From: Lentinus brumalis
Lineage: Eukaryota > Basidiomycota > Agaricomycetes > Polyporales > Polyporaceae
Length of the DNA stretch: 64,000 nucleotides
Direction of reading: 5' to 3'
Assembly (NCBI GenBank): GCA_001792895.1
Contig: MARA01000032.1
Coordinates: 62,001 to 126,000, forward strand
Under the pieces are notes generated by a model. That model made no database searches. It had not been told where the DNA came from and was given only the letters and a program-made list of their open reading frames with translations. Both the position numbers and the translations under genes were made by a program. Position 1 is the first letter of the stretch. The number at the start of each line of letters is the position of its first letter. Positions 24,357 through 35,400 of this stretch are shown in pieces.

Positions 24357-24605
24357 TACTGTAGAGTTTCGACCTATGCGGCACGTCACAGGTCACAGGG
24401 ACCTCGTCCGCGCCGCATCGTGCTACTGGTCACAGGTCACAGCCCCTCCGGGGCCCCCAATTTCGCGTTTTGGCGCGATTTTCAGGCGTTTAGCATACCT
24501 AAAACGGTAAATTTTCCGGCGCCTCCGCTTCGCTCCGGCGACTGCGGGCGTTTAGAGGTCACACCCCACCGGGACCTGCGCCGCATAGGTCGAAACTCTA
24601 CAGTA
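24357..24605. mobile_element. MITE with perfect 26-bp inverted repeats
   Basis: The terminal 26 bp (24,357-24,382, beginning TACTGTAGAGTTTCGACCTA) are exactly repeated in reverse complement at 24,580-24,605. The outermost dinucleotide on each side is TA, so the target duplication is TA and the element itself starts CTGTAGAG. The inside (about 197 bp) is G+C-rich, unlike its AT-rich flanks, and has no coding capacity. This is a Tc1/mariner-type miniature element. The perfect repeats suggest a fairly recent insertion. Confidence 0.85.
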
Positions 24606-25088
24606 GTTTACCTTGAAAATGAGGTCATTCTTTAGTATCATGGTCCACCAAACAGATTTTGCAGTTTTGTGCCAGCTGAACACTTGCATAGGCTGCATGT
24701 GCCATCCAGAATGCCTGGTAATTGAGTATCAAGTACAAGCTTTGGGCCGTGCAAAAAAGCATAACAGGCGCCCAAATTCCGACCAATTTGGGGGCCTATT
24801 ATGCATGACTCGTTGAAGCATTCGAAATGGTACAGTGAATTCATATGGGCATAAGAAAGACAATTCATCAGTCAGTTATGACTTTGTAGCTTATATTCTG
24901 CTTGATTCTGGGAGTACTCAACTCCCCACACTACCCCCACACTACTCCTACTGCTACCCCTCCGTTCTGAAAGTAGTTGTACTGAAGTGGTCATACAAGT
25001 CCAAGCAGTAAAGATTCAATTCCTATGATGAATTCAATATTCATGCAATTCATCCCTCACTGTGAATATTAACTACCAAGATCCATAC
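24606..25088. other. Spacer downstream of the SPX-RING gene, with a hairpin repeat
   Basis: No gene. A 20-bp inverted repeat with a 6-bp loop lies at 24,759-24,804 (left arm GCATAACAGGCGCCCAAATT, two mismatches to the right arm). It is followed at about 24,829 by GAAATGGTACAGT, which also follows the related hairpin near 10,040. It is a small dispersed repeat, probably a MITE remnant. Confidence 0.5.
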
Positions 25089-26871
25089 CTACATAACCAG
25101 ACACCCTCTCATCTCCAAACCCAATTCCTGCATCTCCTCCTCGGCCGCCTCCCGCTCATTCTGCTGAAGCTTCTTACGAGCTTCCCCAGGGAACCAGTCC
25201 TTCATGAAGTTCAGCAGGGCCCAGTCCACGTTAGCTGCACCCAGCGCGTCAGTACGATATCGAGAAGCACGATAAGTAGAAGCCTTGCTCACAGCGGTCG
25301 GCAATGAGCACTGTCGGTGCGCGACACATCGGGCAATGCTGCTCGCCACGCTTCTGCAGCTTCACCAGACATCTGTCGAAACCCATCAGCGCCGCCGCCT
25401 TCTAGAGGAACACGACAGATCACTCACCGCACGCAGAACAGATGACTGCACTGCAGCCGAATCGGTTTGAACGCCAGACTGGTGCAGATAACACAGGAGT
25501 AGTCGTCAATATGCGGGATAATCGGCAACAGCGTCTCCGTGAGAGCTTGCACGAGGAGCAACGAGAGCGTGAGCGACTCGCTCGGTCGCGTTGTCCGTGC
25601 GAGCGCCACGGCGTGTTGCGAGGGCTCGGGTGAGACCGTGAAGGGAGACGCGAGGTCAGGAGCGAGTGGAAGTGCGGTCCGCTTCGCGTGCTTCTTCAGA
25701 ATCTTCCTCGTTGCTTCTGAAGTGACGTATTGGAACTGCAGGAGGTGAGTGACATGGTGAGCCGCGGACCAGCGCTGGACAGACCTTGCGCAGGTTCAAG
25801 ATGAATGTGTTGAGCTCCATGAAGGAGTTCAACGCGGTGCGGCTCTGCTTCAGCCTGAGCTTCAGAGACCCGTTCGCAAGGCTCTCGTGTAGTCTTGCCG
25901 TGAAGGCGGCGAGGCGAGCCTCGGCATCCTCCACATCTCTCTCTCCCCGGAAACGTTCTTGGTGGCCCTGGAATATGTCGGCCTCTGCATAGAGCTGGAA
26001 GATTTGCCGCCAAGTCTCGAGATCCGACTTGTGCATGAGGGCGAGGGGCCCGGTCGAGACGGATATACTTGCGGGGTCGGTGGTGAATGGAGAATACGCG
26101 TGAAAGGACGAACTGGAAGATGACGGTCGCGCCGCGGATGATATGTCATGAGAGAGAGTCTGCAAGGACTTCTCAAACTCTGCTCTCTTGGTGACTAAGT
26201 AAGCGGAAAGACCCTCGAGGGCCTCGCAGAGAGTTCTGAAGAAAGCAGTGTCCGAGGCGAGAGGGATGATGAGCTCTTGCGAGGAAGAGCTGGAAAAAAG
26301 GGTCGGGAGATATGTTGACAGGAGAGGACAGAATTGCTCACGAGGGATCCCCGCTAGTCGCATCAAGTCCGCCGAGGGCATCGTGGTCTTCAGGAGAGTC
26401 AGCAGGTTCGAGGGATGTAGAAGCGGCGAGGGCTAATTGAACGGCATTCTGCGAGAGGGGCAGAGGTATGGTCACCGCGGACGGTTGCGCAGTCGAGGAC
26501 GAGGAGGGGTCCTGGGGTTGGAGGTAGACATGCAGACGAGGTTCGACATGGTCGGCGACGTGTGCAAGCTCGTAGACGACCCGCGGACCAGAATAATCAT
26601 GCGGCGGGGCGGGAGGGGAGCCCTCGCGCTGCTTTCCCTTGTCGTTCGCGGGTGGCGGGGGCTGGAGCACGCCCTGGAGGATGTCCGGCGAGAGACCTGC
26701 GAGAGGTGAGCGGAGAAGAGAGCGGCGAGGAGAGAGGGGCTGACCGAGGGCGGTGAGCTCTGCGACGATCTGGTTTATGATTTTCTTGAGCTGGCGGTAC
26801 TGGATTGCGCTCTCTCTGAGTTCTGGGGGGAGGGTGAGGAGGAGCTGGGCGTATGTCTTGGAGAAGTGCAT
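25089..26871 (-). CDS. SPX-RING E3 ubiquitin ligase
   Basis: Exons on the minus strand: 26342-26871, 25785-26289, 25428-25735, 25293-25372, 25089-25234 (522 aa; introns 49-58 bp, frames close exactly). The N-terminus MHFSKTYAQLLLTLPPELRE with YRQLKKIINQIV is the first SPX helix pair. The SPX core ends near residue 350 with FQYVTSEATRKILKKHAKRT, whose lysines in the family bind inositol pyrophosphates. A C-terminal RING follows (CVIC...CSHLFC..C...CPMC), then an NVDWALLNFMKDWFP helix. SPX-RING proteins of fungi are ubiquitin ligases tied to phosphate sensing. The start at 26,871 is chosen because SPX proteins begin this way; an in-frame codon 57 bp upstream exists. The gene is head to head with its neighbour across 84 bp. 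Confidence 0.9.
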
Positions 26872-26955
26872 GCGGGGTCGAGGCAAGGGCCGAGTCTGTG
26901 CAGGCGCCCGTCCGCGGCCGTTCGTCATCGCCCTTCACTGTTCTTGTCGCCCGCC
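26872..26955. promoter_or_regulatory. 84-bp bidirectional promoter / shared 5' region
   Basis: Only 84 bp separate the start codons of two divergent genes (SPX-RING at 26,871 and the mitochondrial-type protein at 26,956). Both promoters and 5' leaders must share or overlap this space and the neighbouring coding sequence. No TATA box is visible. Confidence 0.6.
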
Positions 26956-28108
26956 ATGTCTCTCCGCGCGACCGTCGCGTCAAGGCTCGCACGCCGCGCT
27001 CTCTCTCCTCGCTGCCATGCCGTAATCCGCCTTCTCTCGCGCCACTATGCCTCCCTCGACGGCCCGGCCAGTTCCCCACCCGCGCCGCCATCTGTCCGAA
27101 TGTCTGCGGAGCCGCAACGCACAGCAGGACCGAGCTCGAAGCCAGAGGGACCCAGAGAGCTGTCCGACCAGGAGTGGGAGATCCGCACAGGTACGTTCCC
27201 CTCTCCATGTCAGTCGCTCCGAAGAGGTCTGATGCTACTCCAGTCGATACTTACCCTTACATTCCATGTCCTCCTGTACCGTCTGCGTTAATCCGAACCC
27301 GTAACCGTCGTCGACGCGTGCAGGACGCGCAATATACGTCCTCCAGCAGACCCTCCCCACCTTCTTCTCCACAGGTCTCATCTCCTCCGTCGACACCTCC
27401 GGCAGCAACTCGCGAACCAAAGAGGAAGACGAGATCTCCATCTACAGCCCCAATATTCGCCTCGAATACCGGCCTCCGACACAGTTCCCACCTCCCTTCC
27501 CCCGGACCCTCCATGTAGAAGGTACGCATATCCAACCATACCCTTGGTCGCAAAATCAAACACGCCGCTAGGCCTCCCGCTCTACCTTGCATCATCTGCT
27601 TTCGTCCGTCACACCCTAAACGCGCTCTACACCGACCTCCGCGTTGAGCTCCGCCGTGTGCGCGTGCACGGTCCGCGCTCGTCCTCGGGTCTCCGTCCCG
27701 ACACGCCCGAGGGCACACCTCAATCCGACCAGCAGCAGGGCAAAACGCGCAGCATCCGCGAGAAGAGTCTCTTCATAGGTCTCGTCGTCCGCGGAACAAA
27801 CCGAGTCAGCAAAGCCGAGGGCGGCTGGGAAGTGTGCGTATCACCTCCCAACTGCGAGCTCCTCACGTCCTCACTACTCTTACAGGAACTCGACGTACAC
27901 GTTCTCCCCCACCACCGGCCTCATCCACCTCCACAACATCGACTCCATCCACCCGGCCCCTCACGAGGCCTTCTTCAGCGCGCTCCAAGCCGCCCTCAAC
28001 AAAATAGGACTCGGCGGGCCGCAAGGCGAGACCGGCGCAGGCGGTGTCGCCCGCAGCTCTGCTCCTTCGCCTCCGCACCGCTCGCCTTCCGTTGCGGACC
28101 GTTCATGA
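26956..28108 (+). CDS. Conserved mitochondrial-type protein of unknown function
   Basis: Exons 26956-27190, 27324-27521, 27572-27833, 27886-28108 give 305 aa with consistent frames. The N-terminus is Arg/Ala/Ser-rich without acids for over 30 residues (MSLRATVASRLARRALSPRC), a typical mitochondrial presequence. A conserved-looking core follows: LSDQEWEIRTGRAIYVL, IYSPNIRLEYRPP, FPRTLHVEGLPLYLAS, LYTDLRVELRRVRV and NSTYTFSPTTGLI. The alternating strands after one helix, with a Tyr-Ser-Pro strand, recall NTF2-like DUF2358-type proteins, but that is a guess. The last 35 residues are low-complexity. The first intron (133 bp) is unusually long for this region. Confidence 0.75.
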
Positions 28109-28198
28109 AGGTTGCTCTTCGGAGGCTTCGAACAACGTACACACACACCACCCCACTCACAACACTACCTACATACTCTCGTACATCACTAACACGAA

Positions 28199-29070
28199 TC
28201 ACATCTTTCTGCGCACCACGATCCGCTCCCTGTTGACATGACTCTCCAGACTATTCTCCGGCACCTTGTCCACCACCTTCGTCCACCCGTCCCCAAGCAC
28301 CTCATCGTAGTGCTCCGGGCGGACGTAGAACGGCGGCCCAACCTCAGTGTACGGATCGATGGGGAAGATGATAGTGACGAGATACCCGCCCGGCTTCACA
28401 AGCTTCGTCATCTGCCGACCCCATTCAGCCCGCCGAGCGGGCGGTATCGCCACGAAGAACCTGTCCGACGCATCGGTCGTTCACTTCAGCGTACGCGGGC
28501 TGGTCGATTCGAGCTCCACTCACGTGTAGTCGTAGACAAGGTCGAAGCTGCCCTCCAACGCAAAGAAGCCCGCGACTTCATACCTGACTGCCGATGTCGG
28601 GCTTGTCGCGTTCAGGTACCTGGGGTATTCAGTGAGCGATGTTGACTGGCGAGACATCGCGCACCCACTCCTGAGCTGCCTCGATCGCTGTCGGCGAGAT
28701 ATCTGTACCGAGGGTCTCTAACCCCAACCCGTCCGCGATGCAAACCGCATCGTATCCCTGCGTTCAGGTCTCCTAGTATGAGCGGAATTCCCCGGGCATA
28801 TGGTCTAGTAGAAAAACGCACCCTCCCGCATCCCGGAACGAGGGCCTTTCCGCCCCGAGGGACCTCAAGGATCCCCGAATCAATGAGGTCCTTCAGGGGT
28901 GGCTGGACCTCCCCGGCATCCCAAGGAGTCACCGCAACCTTCCTGTAACATCAATTCATGATCAGTGGTCATCATTCTGCGTTGCTTCCACTTGAATGCA
29001 AGACAGCGTACCAAGCCTCGTCCCACCCCTGCGCATTGTGCGTCTGAATCAACGCTCGCAATTGCGCCAT
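28199..29070 (-). CDS. TPMT-family SAM-dependent (thiol) methyltransferase
   Basis: Exons 29012-29070, 28822-28942, 28669-28757, 28524-28619, 28199-28460 give 208 aa. The order of motifs fits the thiopurine/thiol methyltransferase family: WDEAWKVAVTPWDAGEVQPP, then the SAM-binding VPGCGRGYDAV, GTDISPTAIEAA, FDLVYDYTFFVAIPP, and GGYLVTIIFPID near the C-terminus. Fungal and plant members methylate small thiols or halide/thiocyanate ions; the substrate here is unknown. The exon 3/4 junction uses a GTGGGT donor, chosen because it restores the frame into YLNATSP. The gene is tail to tail with its left neighbour (91 bp). No signal peptide, so probably cytosolic. Confidence 0.88.
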
Positions 29071-29495
29071 GGCGGGTGGTACCGCTCTTTCCGAGGGTGT
29101 ACTCATTGTGCGGCAGATGATGATGGTGGGGCTCCTTCTTTCGTCTCAAACTTATTCTTCCGCGGTACTTATACGTGGTTGCAACTTGCGACAGTGCGTC
29201 ACACGTACGAGAGCAGTAAGGACTTCCCCGAGCTGTTTGGTCAGGCACCGGTGACGGGCCCGGTGGCCGATGCCCATGAATCTCACGACTCAGCCCCTCA
29301 GGCAGTGCCAATCCGAGGAAAGGAATGTAATTCATATAGAGATATGGTAGTCAACATGCCTGCCAGTGAGAGGGAAATCGTCCGGTATAAGATACAGATG
29401 GGGCTAGTAGCAACACAACATGCAAGTCGTTCGAGATCATCGTAGTTCGTGAGTAGCGGCATAACGAGTCGTAAGTGGGTATCATAGAGTTACAA
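29071..29495. other. Spacer: methyltransferase promoter / myosin 3' region
   Basis: 425 bp without a supported gene. It must hold the methyltransferase promoter and the myosin terminator. Confidence 0.5.
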
Positions 29496-32400
29496 TCATA
29501 GCTTCCGCGGAGAGCCCACCGTGCCCACCACACTCGAAGGCCGCTCGAGGCGGCTTCTCAGGCGCTCGACCTCACGCTCGAGGTTCAGTGACTTCTGCTT
29601 GAAATCGGCGGCTTCGCGCTCTGCGCGTCGCTTGGCGAGCTGGAGGTTATTCTCCGAGGTGAGCTGCGAGAGATGTTCAGTACCACAACCCGATACATAC
29701 GGGCAAGTGACTCACCAGTTCGTCCATCTTGTGGCGCATGCCCAGGATCCTCTCTTCGTAGCTCTTCACTTCTTCCTCAAGTCGGGCCCGTTGGCGCTCC
29801 ACTTCGTGCAACGCCTTGTCCGCTGAACGATGGATGCGTGAGGTGTCCTTGGTCGTCTGGGAGAGCTGGCTCGTGAGCTCCTCGATCCGAGACTCCAGAC
29901 GCCGCGATGTTGTCGCCGGGCGAGGCGGATTGAGCGACCTTGTCTCGAGATCGACGATCCGGACATTCAGCTCCTTGACCTGCTTCTCAAGGTTGGCCTG
30001 GCCAAGGGTGTCGAGGTTAGGGCGAGGATGAATAGTAGGCAGTAGTAACACGTACATTCATCTTGTCGAGCTCGGAGTTCTCGACGCGAATCTTGCCCAG
30101 CTCAATCTGACACTCGTTCGCGTACGACTCCGCCTTCTTCATCCTCTCGAAAGCCATCGTAACACGGTCTCCTTGCTCCTCGAGTGACCGTTCCAGGTCT
30201 TGCTTCTCGAGACGCAGACGCTGCAGTTCCGTATCGGAGGACATCCGATTCGTGTCAACATGGTCCATCTTGATGGTCTCCAGCTCAGCCTGTAGAGCGC
30301 GCCGGGCCTTCTGGAGGAGTGCCCGGTCTGTCTCGGCATCGTTGAGGACGCTGCGCAGCTCGCGAACTTGGGAGTGGAGCGCAACGATCTGTGACTGCTG
30401 CTCGGCTTGAGCAGCGACAGATGCATCGTACGCTTTGTTGAGATCCTGGATCTTGGTTTCGAGGCGTTCCTTGTCCTTCTTCCATGATCCACCGTTGTAG
30501 ACCTCGTCGTCGTAGCGAAGCTGCAACTCGTCGTATTCGGAGCGAAGCTTCCGGCTTTCCTCCCGGAGACGACTCATCGTGTCGCGTTGAGATTGCAGCT
30601 CTGGGAGATAATGAGCGTCTCATCGAAAAGGTCATACGAAACAATACCAACCTTCGCTGAGTTGCGCAAGTTCGGCTGCAACAATGCAGTATATCAGCCA
30701 TTCGTTCTTTCCATGAGCGATCTAGCCGCACCTTGGTACTTCTTGCGCGTCTGATCAGCGGCGAAGTCACGCTCAGCAATGTCTTGCTGGTGCTGCTTGC
30801 GCTCATCTTCCATCTCTTCCGCGAGGCGCTGGCGTAGGACCTCCAGATCAGAGGATTCCCGGCCCTCGTCTTCGAGTCTGTGCTCAAGCTCCCGCACACG
30901 GTTCTCAGCAACTTGCAGCCTCTGTTCAGCGGCCTGGCGGTCAGCAACAATCGCGGCTTGAGCCTTCTCAGCATCGGCAAGAGCACGACGAGCTGCCGCA
31001 ATGTGAGCTTTCACATCCTGGTGGCAGGAGAAAGCTCCAACGTACCGAAAGACTCCGCACGAGCAGCTTTAGCACGTTTAATCTCAGCTTCTTCGTAGCG
31101 CTTGAGGTACTCGTCAGTCTTAGACTTGTAAGCCTCGATAGCCTCTTGCAATTCTACCCAGGAAGCCATAAGCATGTATCTTTGGGATATTGAAGCAGAC
31201 TTACCGGAATGGATGGTCGATGTTGCGGAAGACGTGATCTCGAGCTCTTGCAATCTCGCCTGCAGACTGCGCTTGATAGCTGACAAGTGACATTAGTCAT
31301 GCAACAAGTGCAGCATCGGATGGAGGGGATCCTACCGATCTCGTCGTTCTTCGCAAGGATCTCCGCATCCAGGCGCTCCTTCAATGAGTTGACCTCGTTC
31401 TGGAGCTGCTTCTTGGAGGCAGTGAGCTCCTGGACATGACGGCGCTGGTCCTCGACCTCCATCTGCGCCGCACGTTGTTGGACAAGCTGTTGCGCCAAAG
31501 TTGAGGAGAACATTCCCGGACGACTATCGTGGAAGACTTACCAGGGCCTTTCGAGACTCCTCCAGGCGAGTGTAGCTCTCGCGTTCCTGATCGATCGTAT
31601 TCTGGAAGCGATCCCACATAGCCTGTACTCCGTCGAGCTGGGCAGCCTGAGCAGCGCGACGCGCTTCGGCCTCTTCCTCCAGAAGCTCGGCCAAACGCGC
31701 ATTCTCCTTCGCGAGACGAGCGCGCCAGGACTCGATTGATTGCTTCGACCCGTCGCTGTTCTGAAGCTCCTCGGTCATCTCCCGGAGCGACGTTTCGAGA
31801 TATTGACGAATGCGCGTGGACGCGGCCATCTGCAGTTCGAGAACCTGTACTTGTTGACGGAGTTTGTCGACTTGGGCGTGACGATCCGGGGTGCGAGGAA
31901 TCTCGGTGACAGAATCCTTGAAGCGGACAGTGCCATTTGAGCGAGACTTGGTGGGGGTAACGTTGGCCATGAGCTGCTCTCCCGTACGATTGCCGTGTCT
32001 TCCCGGAGTGCGGTGTGTGAGCTCCCGTTCCATCTCCTCATCGGCCAGCTGGAGTTCACGGAGGAGTCGGTTCCGGAAAGAGTCGTCCTTCGGACCACTG
32101 CTCATGATCAGTCTGCGAATCTCGGCGTGCTGACGGTCAACATGCTCCTTGATTCGCGCAGCTGCAGATTGAGCAAGATCGGTCTCCTCAAGCTGTTGCT
32201 CGAGCTGTCCGATCTTCGACTCATACTGACGCTGAAGCTTCGCAAACGAGGTCGGTGCTTCCGTCTCGTCTGCCAACCTTGTGAGCTCGATCTCCAGGTT
32301 GTCCTTCGCCTTCTGGATGCCGATCATGCGCTGTTCGGCCTCAGCGACCTGCGCCTGAGAGTCCTTCAACTCGTTCTGAAGACGCCGTACGTAGACCTCC

Positions 32401-35400
32401 GCTGCCTCGCGCGCCCGTCGCTCGTTCTCGAGGTCTGCCAGAGCACGCGCCGCTTTAGCCTCCTGATCGCGAGCCTTCTTTTCTTTCGTTCGAATCGCGA
32501 GTTCCTCATTAGACTTCTCACGAGCAAGGTCCTCCGCCTCGGTCGTCAAACGGGCCTTGGCCTTCTCAAGAGAGCGGATGTAAGCCGCCTGTTTCTGGAG
32601 CTCAACCTGGGCCTCGGCGAGCTGGCGATCGGTGACACGCTTTGCCTCCTCAAGAACATGAACGTGCTCGACGATGGTCTTGTCTTGCTTGGCTTCAAGC
32701 TGCTTGACTTCCCACTCCGCCTTCTTGAGGTCGGTGAGCACCTTGTTCATGTCCCGCTCGAACTTGACATTGATGTCCTTCAGGCGGTTAGCCTCGGCCT
32801 TGTGCTTCGATGCAGTCTCCTCAAGCTTCGTGCGCTTCGCGGTCTCCGCTTCCAGTTGCTTCTTGAGAGTTTCAACCTGGCGGTCCAGAGCGGCCTTGTC
32901 ACGTTCAAGCTGAAGAGCGGCATCCTCAAAGTCGGCGTAACGAGACTGCGTGCTGGTGAGTTGACGTTCCAAGCTCTGTGCGATGGACAATCAACATTTA
33001 TGCCGAGCCAAGTCACAAAAACTGTCCGTACCTCCTTCGCCTTCTGGACCTCAGCGAGCTGATTATCCGTATCTATAGCGCGAGAGCGGATAGACTGGAG
33101 CTCAGATTCAAGGGAGCGCCTCGACTTCTCGGCCTCCGATAGCGCAGCCTCGACCTTCTGCAACTGTGACCTGCTGATCTGTTCGCGATCCGAGAGCGAC
33201 TGGTGGCTTTGCTGGATATTCTTGTGCTCCCGAGTGATGGTCTCAAGCTCGACCTTCAACTTGTTCTGGGCCTCGGCAGCGTCCCTACGCGTCTCAGTGA
33301 GATCCGCGGACAACTTGGCGACCTGCGAGCGGAGGTCGGCGAGCTCCTCTTCCTTGCTCTTCGCAACCTCGCTACGACGTGTCTCCTCAGTGACCTTGGC
33401 CTCTAGGAGTGCGCGCAGCTCGTCCAGCTCGGCCTCGAGCTTCACCTGAGTGTTGGTGTTCCGCTCTTTGGCTTTGCGCTCAGAGTCGAGCTCCGCACTG
33501 AGCGTATCGATGCTCCCTTGCAGCTCTGCAATCTCCCTGAGCAACGCCTCACGTTCTGCTTTCAGCTTGTCGAGTTCGTCCGCAAGCTTGTCGGCCTGTT
33601 GCTCTTTAGACTTGATCATGTTGGAGTAGTCCGTTGCGGTGCGTGCCATCTCCGCGAGCTGCTCCTTGAGGTGCCGACTCTCCTTTTCCAAAGTGTCGCT
33701 CTTCTCACGCAGAGCATCCCTGCACGCCATGTCAGAGTAGAAGCTTTCGAGACTACACTGAAGACTCACCTCTGGCGCTGCTCTGTGACAAGCTTCGTGT
33801 CCAAGTCAGACATCGTCGACTCCATACGCTCCTTCGCACGCGCCAGATCCTCATCCCGTTGCGCCACGAGATTCTTCAACTCCTCGCCCTGCTTCTCCAG
33901 CATCTCCTTCTCCGCAGCCAAGATATCCAGATCTTCAAGGGCCTCATCAAGCTCCTTGTTCAGCTTCACCTCGCGCTCGTGCCACTCCTGCTGCTCGCCC
34001 TCAAGACGGACCAAATGCTCAGCGGCTTGGTCGAAGGCCTGCTGCAAGGTCTTGTGCTTCTCCTCGCTCTCCTTCTGCAGCTTGAGTGCGCGATCTAGCT
34101 GCGAGTCAAGGGTATCAAGATCCGCTTGGAGAGCCACAATCTCCTCCTCGAGCTCAAGCTCGTGCTTCTTGCTGCGTTCGAGAAGCGCATCTTTGTCCAG
34201 ACCAACTGCACGCTCAGCCTCGAGATCTTCTTCGACTTTCCGCTTCTCCGATTCCAGACGCATCTTGAGGCTCTCGAGCGCCTCGCGTTCTCGCAGGTCA
34301 CGCTCGGCGCGTTCCTTCGCGAGGAGCAACTCGGCCTCCTTCTTGCGAAGCTCGTCGTCATTCCGGGTGGCCGCGAGAAGCGGTCGAACCTGAAGCACCA
34401 CGGTCAGTCATCGGTCAGAGTAGCGGAGCACAAGTCATCACCTTCGTGTACAGGTTCCACCATGGCCAGTCACGGAGCTCTCCGTAGATCCGTGCGTTCC
34501 GCTGAATGGTACGGATGGCGACAGCCCGGTTGAGAATCTTCATCATCTGCCGCCGCGCAGTGAATTTGCGCGCCACAGCCTGCAGGCGCGAGAAGATATC
34601 GAACAGGAGCGCGTCGCGACGCTCCTCCAACTCAGCGAGCACACCAGCCTTGAAGAAGATCTTCGAGGTACCGATACGGAAGATGGACTTGTCCAGCTCG
34701 AGCGCGTCGACCATACGCAGACAGGCTTTCCGGCCGTCCATGTAGCCAGGAGGGATGATGCCGGGGGTGAGCACCTCGTACCGTTGTCGGAACTCGACAA
34801 ATGGCAGGCGATTGGGATATCCGAGACGCGCAATACGGATACCCTCGAGTACACCATTACACCGGAGCTGATCGAGGACTAGCGGGACATCGACACGTCC
34901 TGGCTTCTTCAGCGTGTTCGGGACAATGCATCGGACGAAGTGAGGCTGAGTGGCCTGCAGTTGACCCATCAGGCTCGCGAGCTGTTCCTTGTGCCGCTGC
35001 CCCACTGTGCGGAACGCGCCCTTCTTCGTCATCCGCTTCCTGCCGATGGTAGCGGCGTGCAAGGCGTTGTTGCCGGTAGGAAGAGGAGCGTCGGCGAAGT
35101 CGGCGAAGAGGGAGGCAATGTAGTGCTCGGAAGAGCCGGCGAGGACGCGAGTCAGATTGTCGTTCAACGGATCCTTGTTCTTCTCAAGCCAACCGTCCGT
35201 GCGATATTCCACCCGGCCAGCGTAGTGGTGAACGATAAAGCCCTGCTCGAACCGCGTGGGCTCGTACTTGAACGTGCCCGCGTGTGGTTCCTCGCCAGCA
35301 GGCGGTTCGCTAGCCCAGATCGCGTGCAACTTGTTAGTGAACGTGCGGTCAGTCGCCTTGGGCATGATGCACTCCTCGTCCAGTAGGCTGAGGACTCCGA

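Noticed and set aside
31995..33062. 355-codon plus-strand open frame
   Set aside because: It is the mirror of the myosin coiled-coil exon; Glu/Lys/Leu-rich coding sequence leaves the opposite strand open. No domain and no start context.
33518..34393. 291-codon plus-strand open frame, Ser/Arg-rich
   Set aside because: Also antisense to the myosin tail; its composition follows from the repeats of the sense strand.
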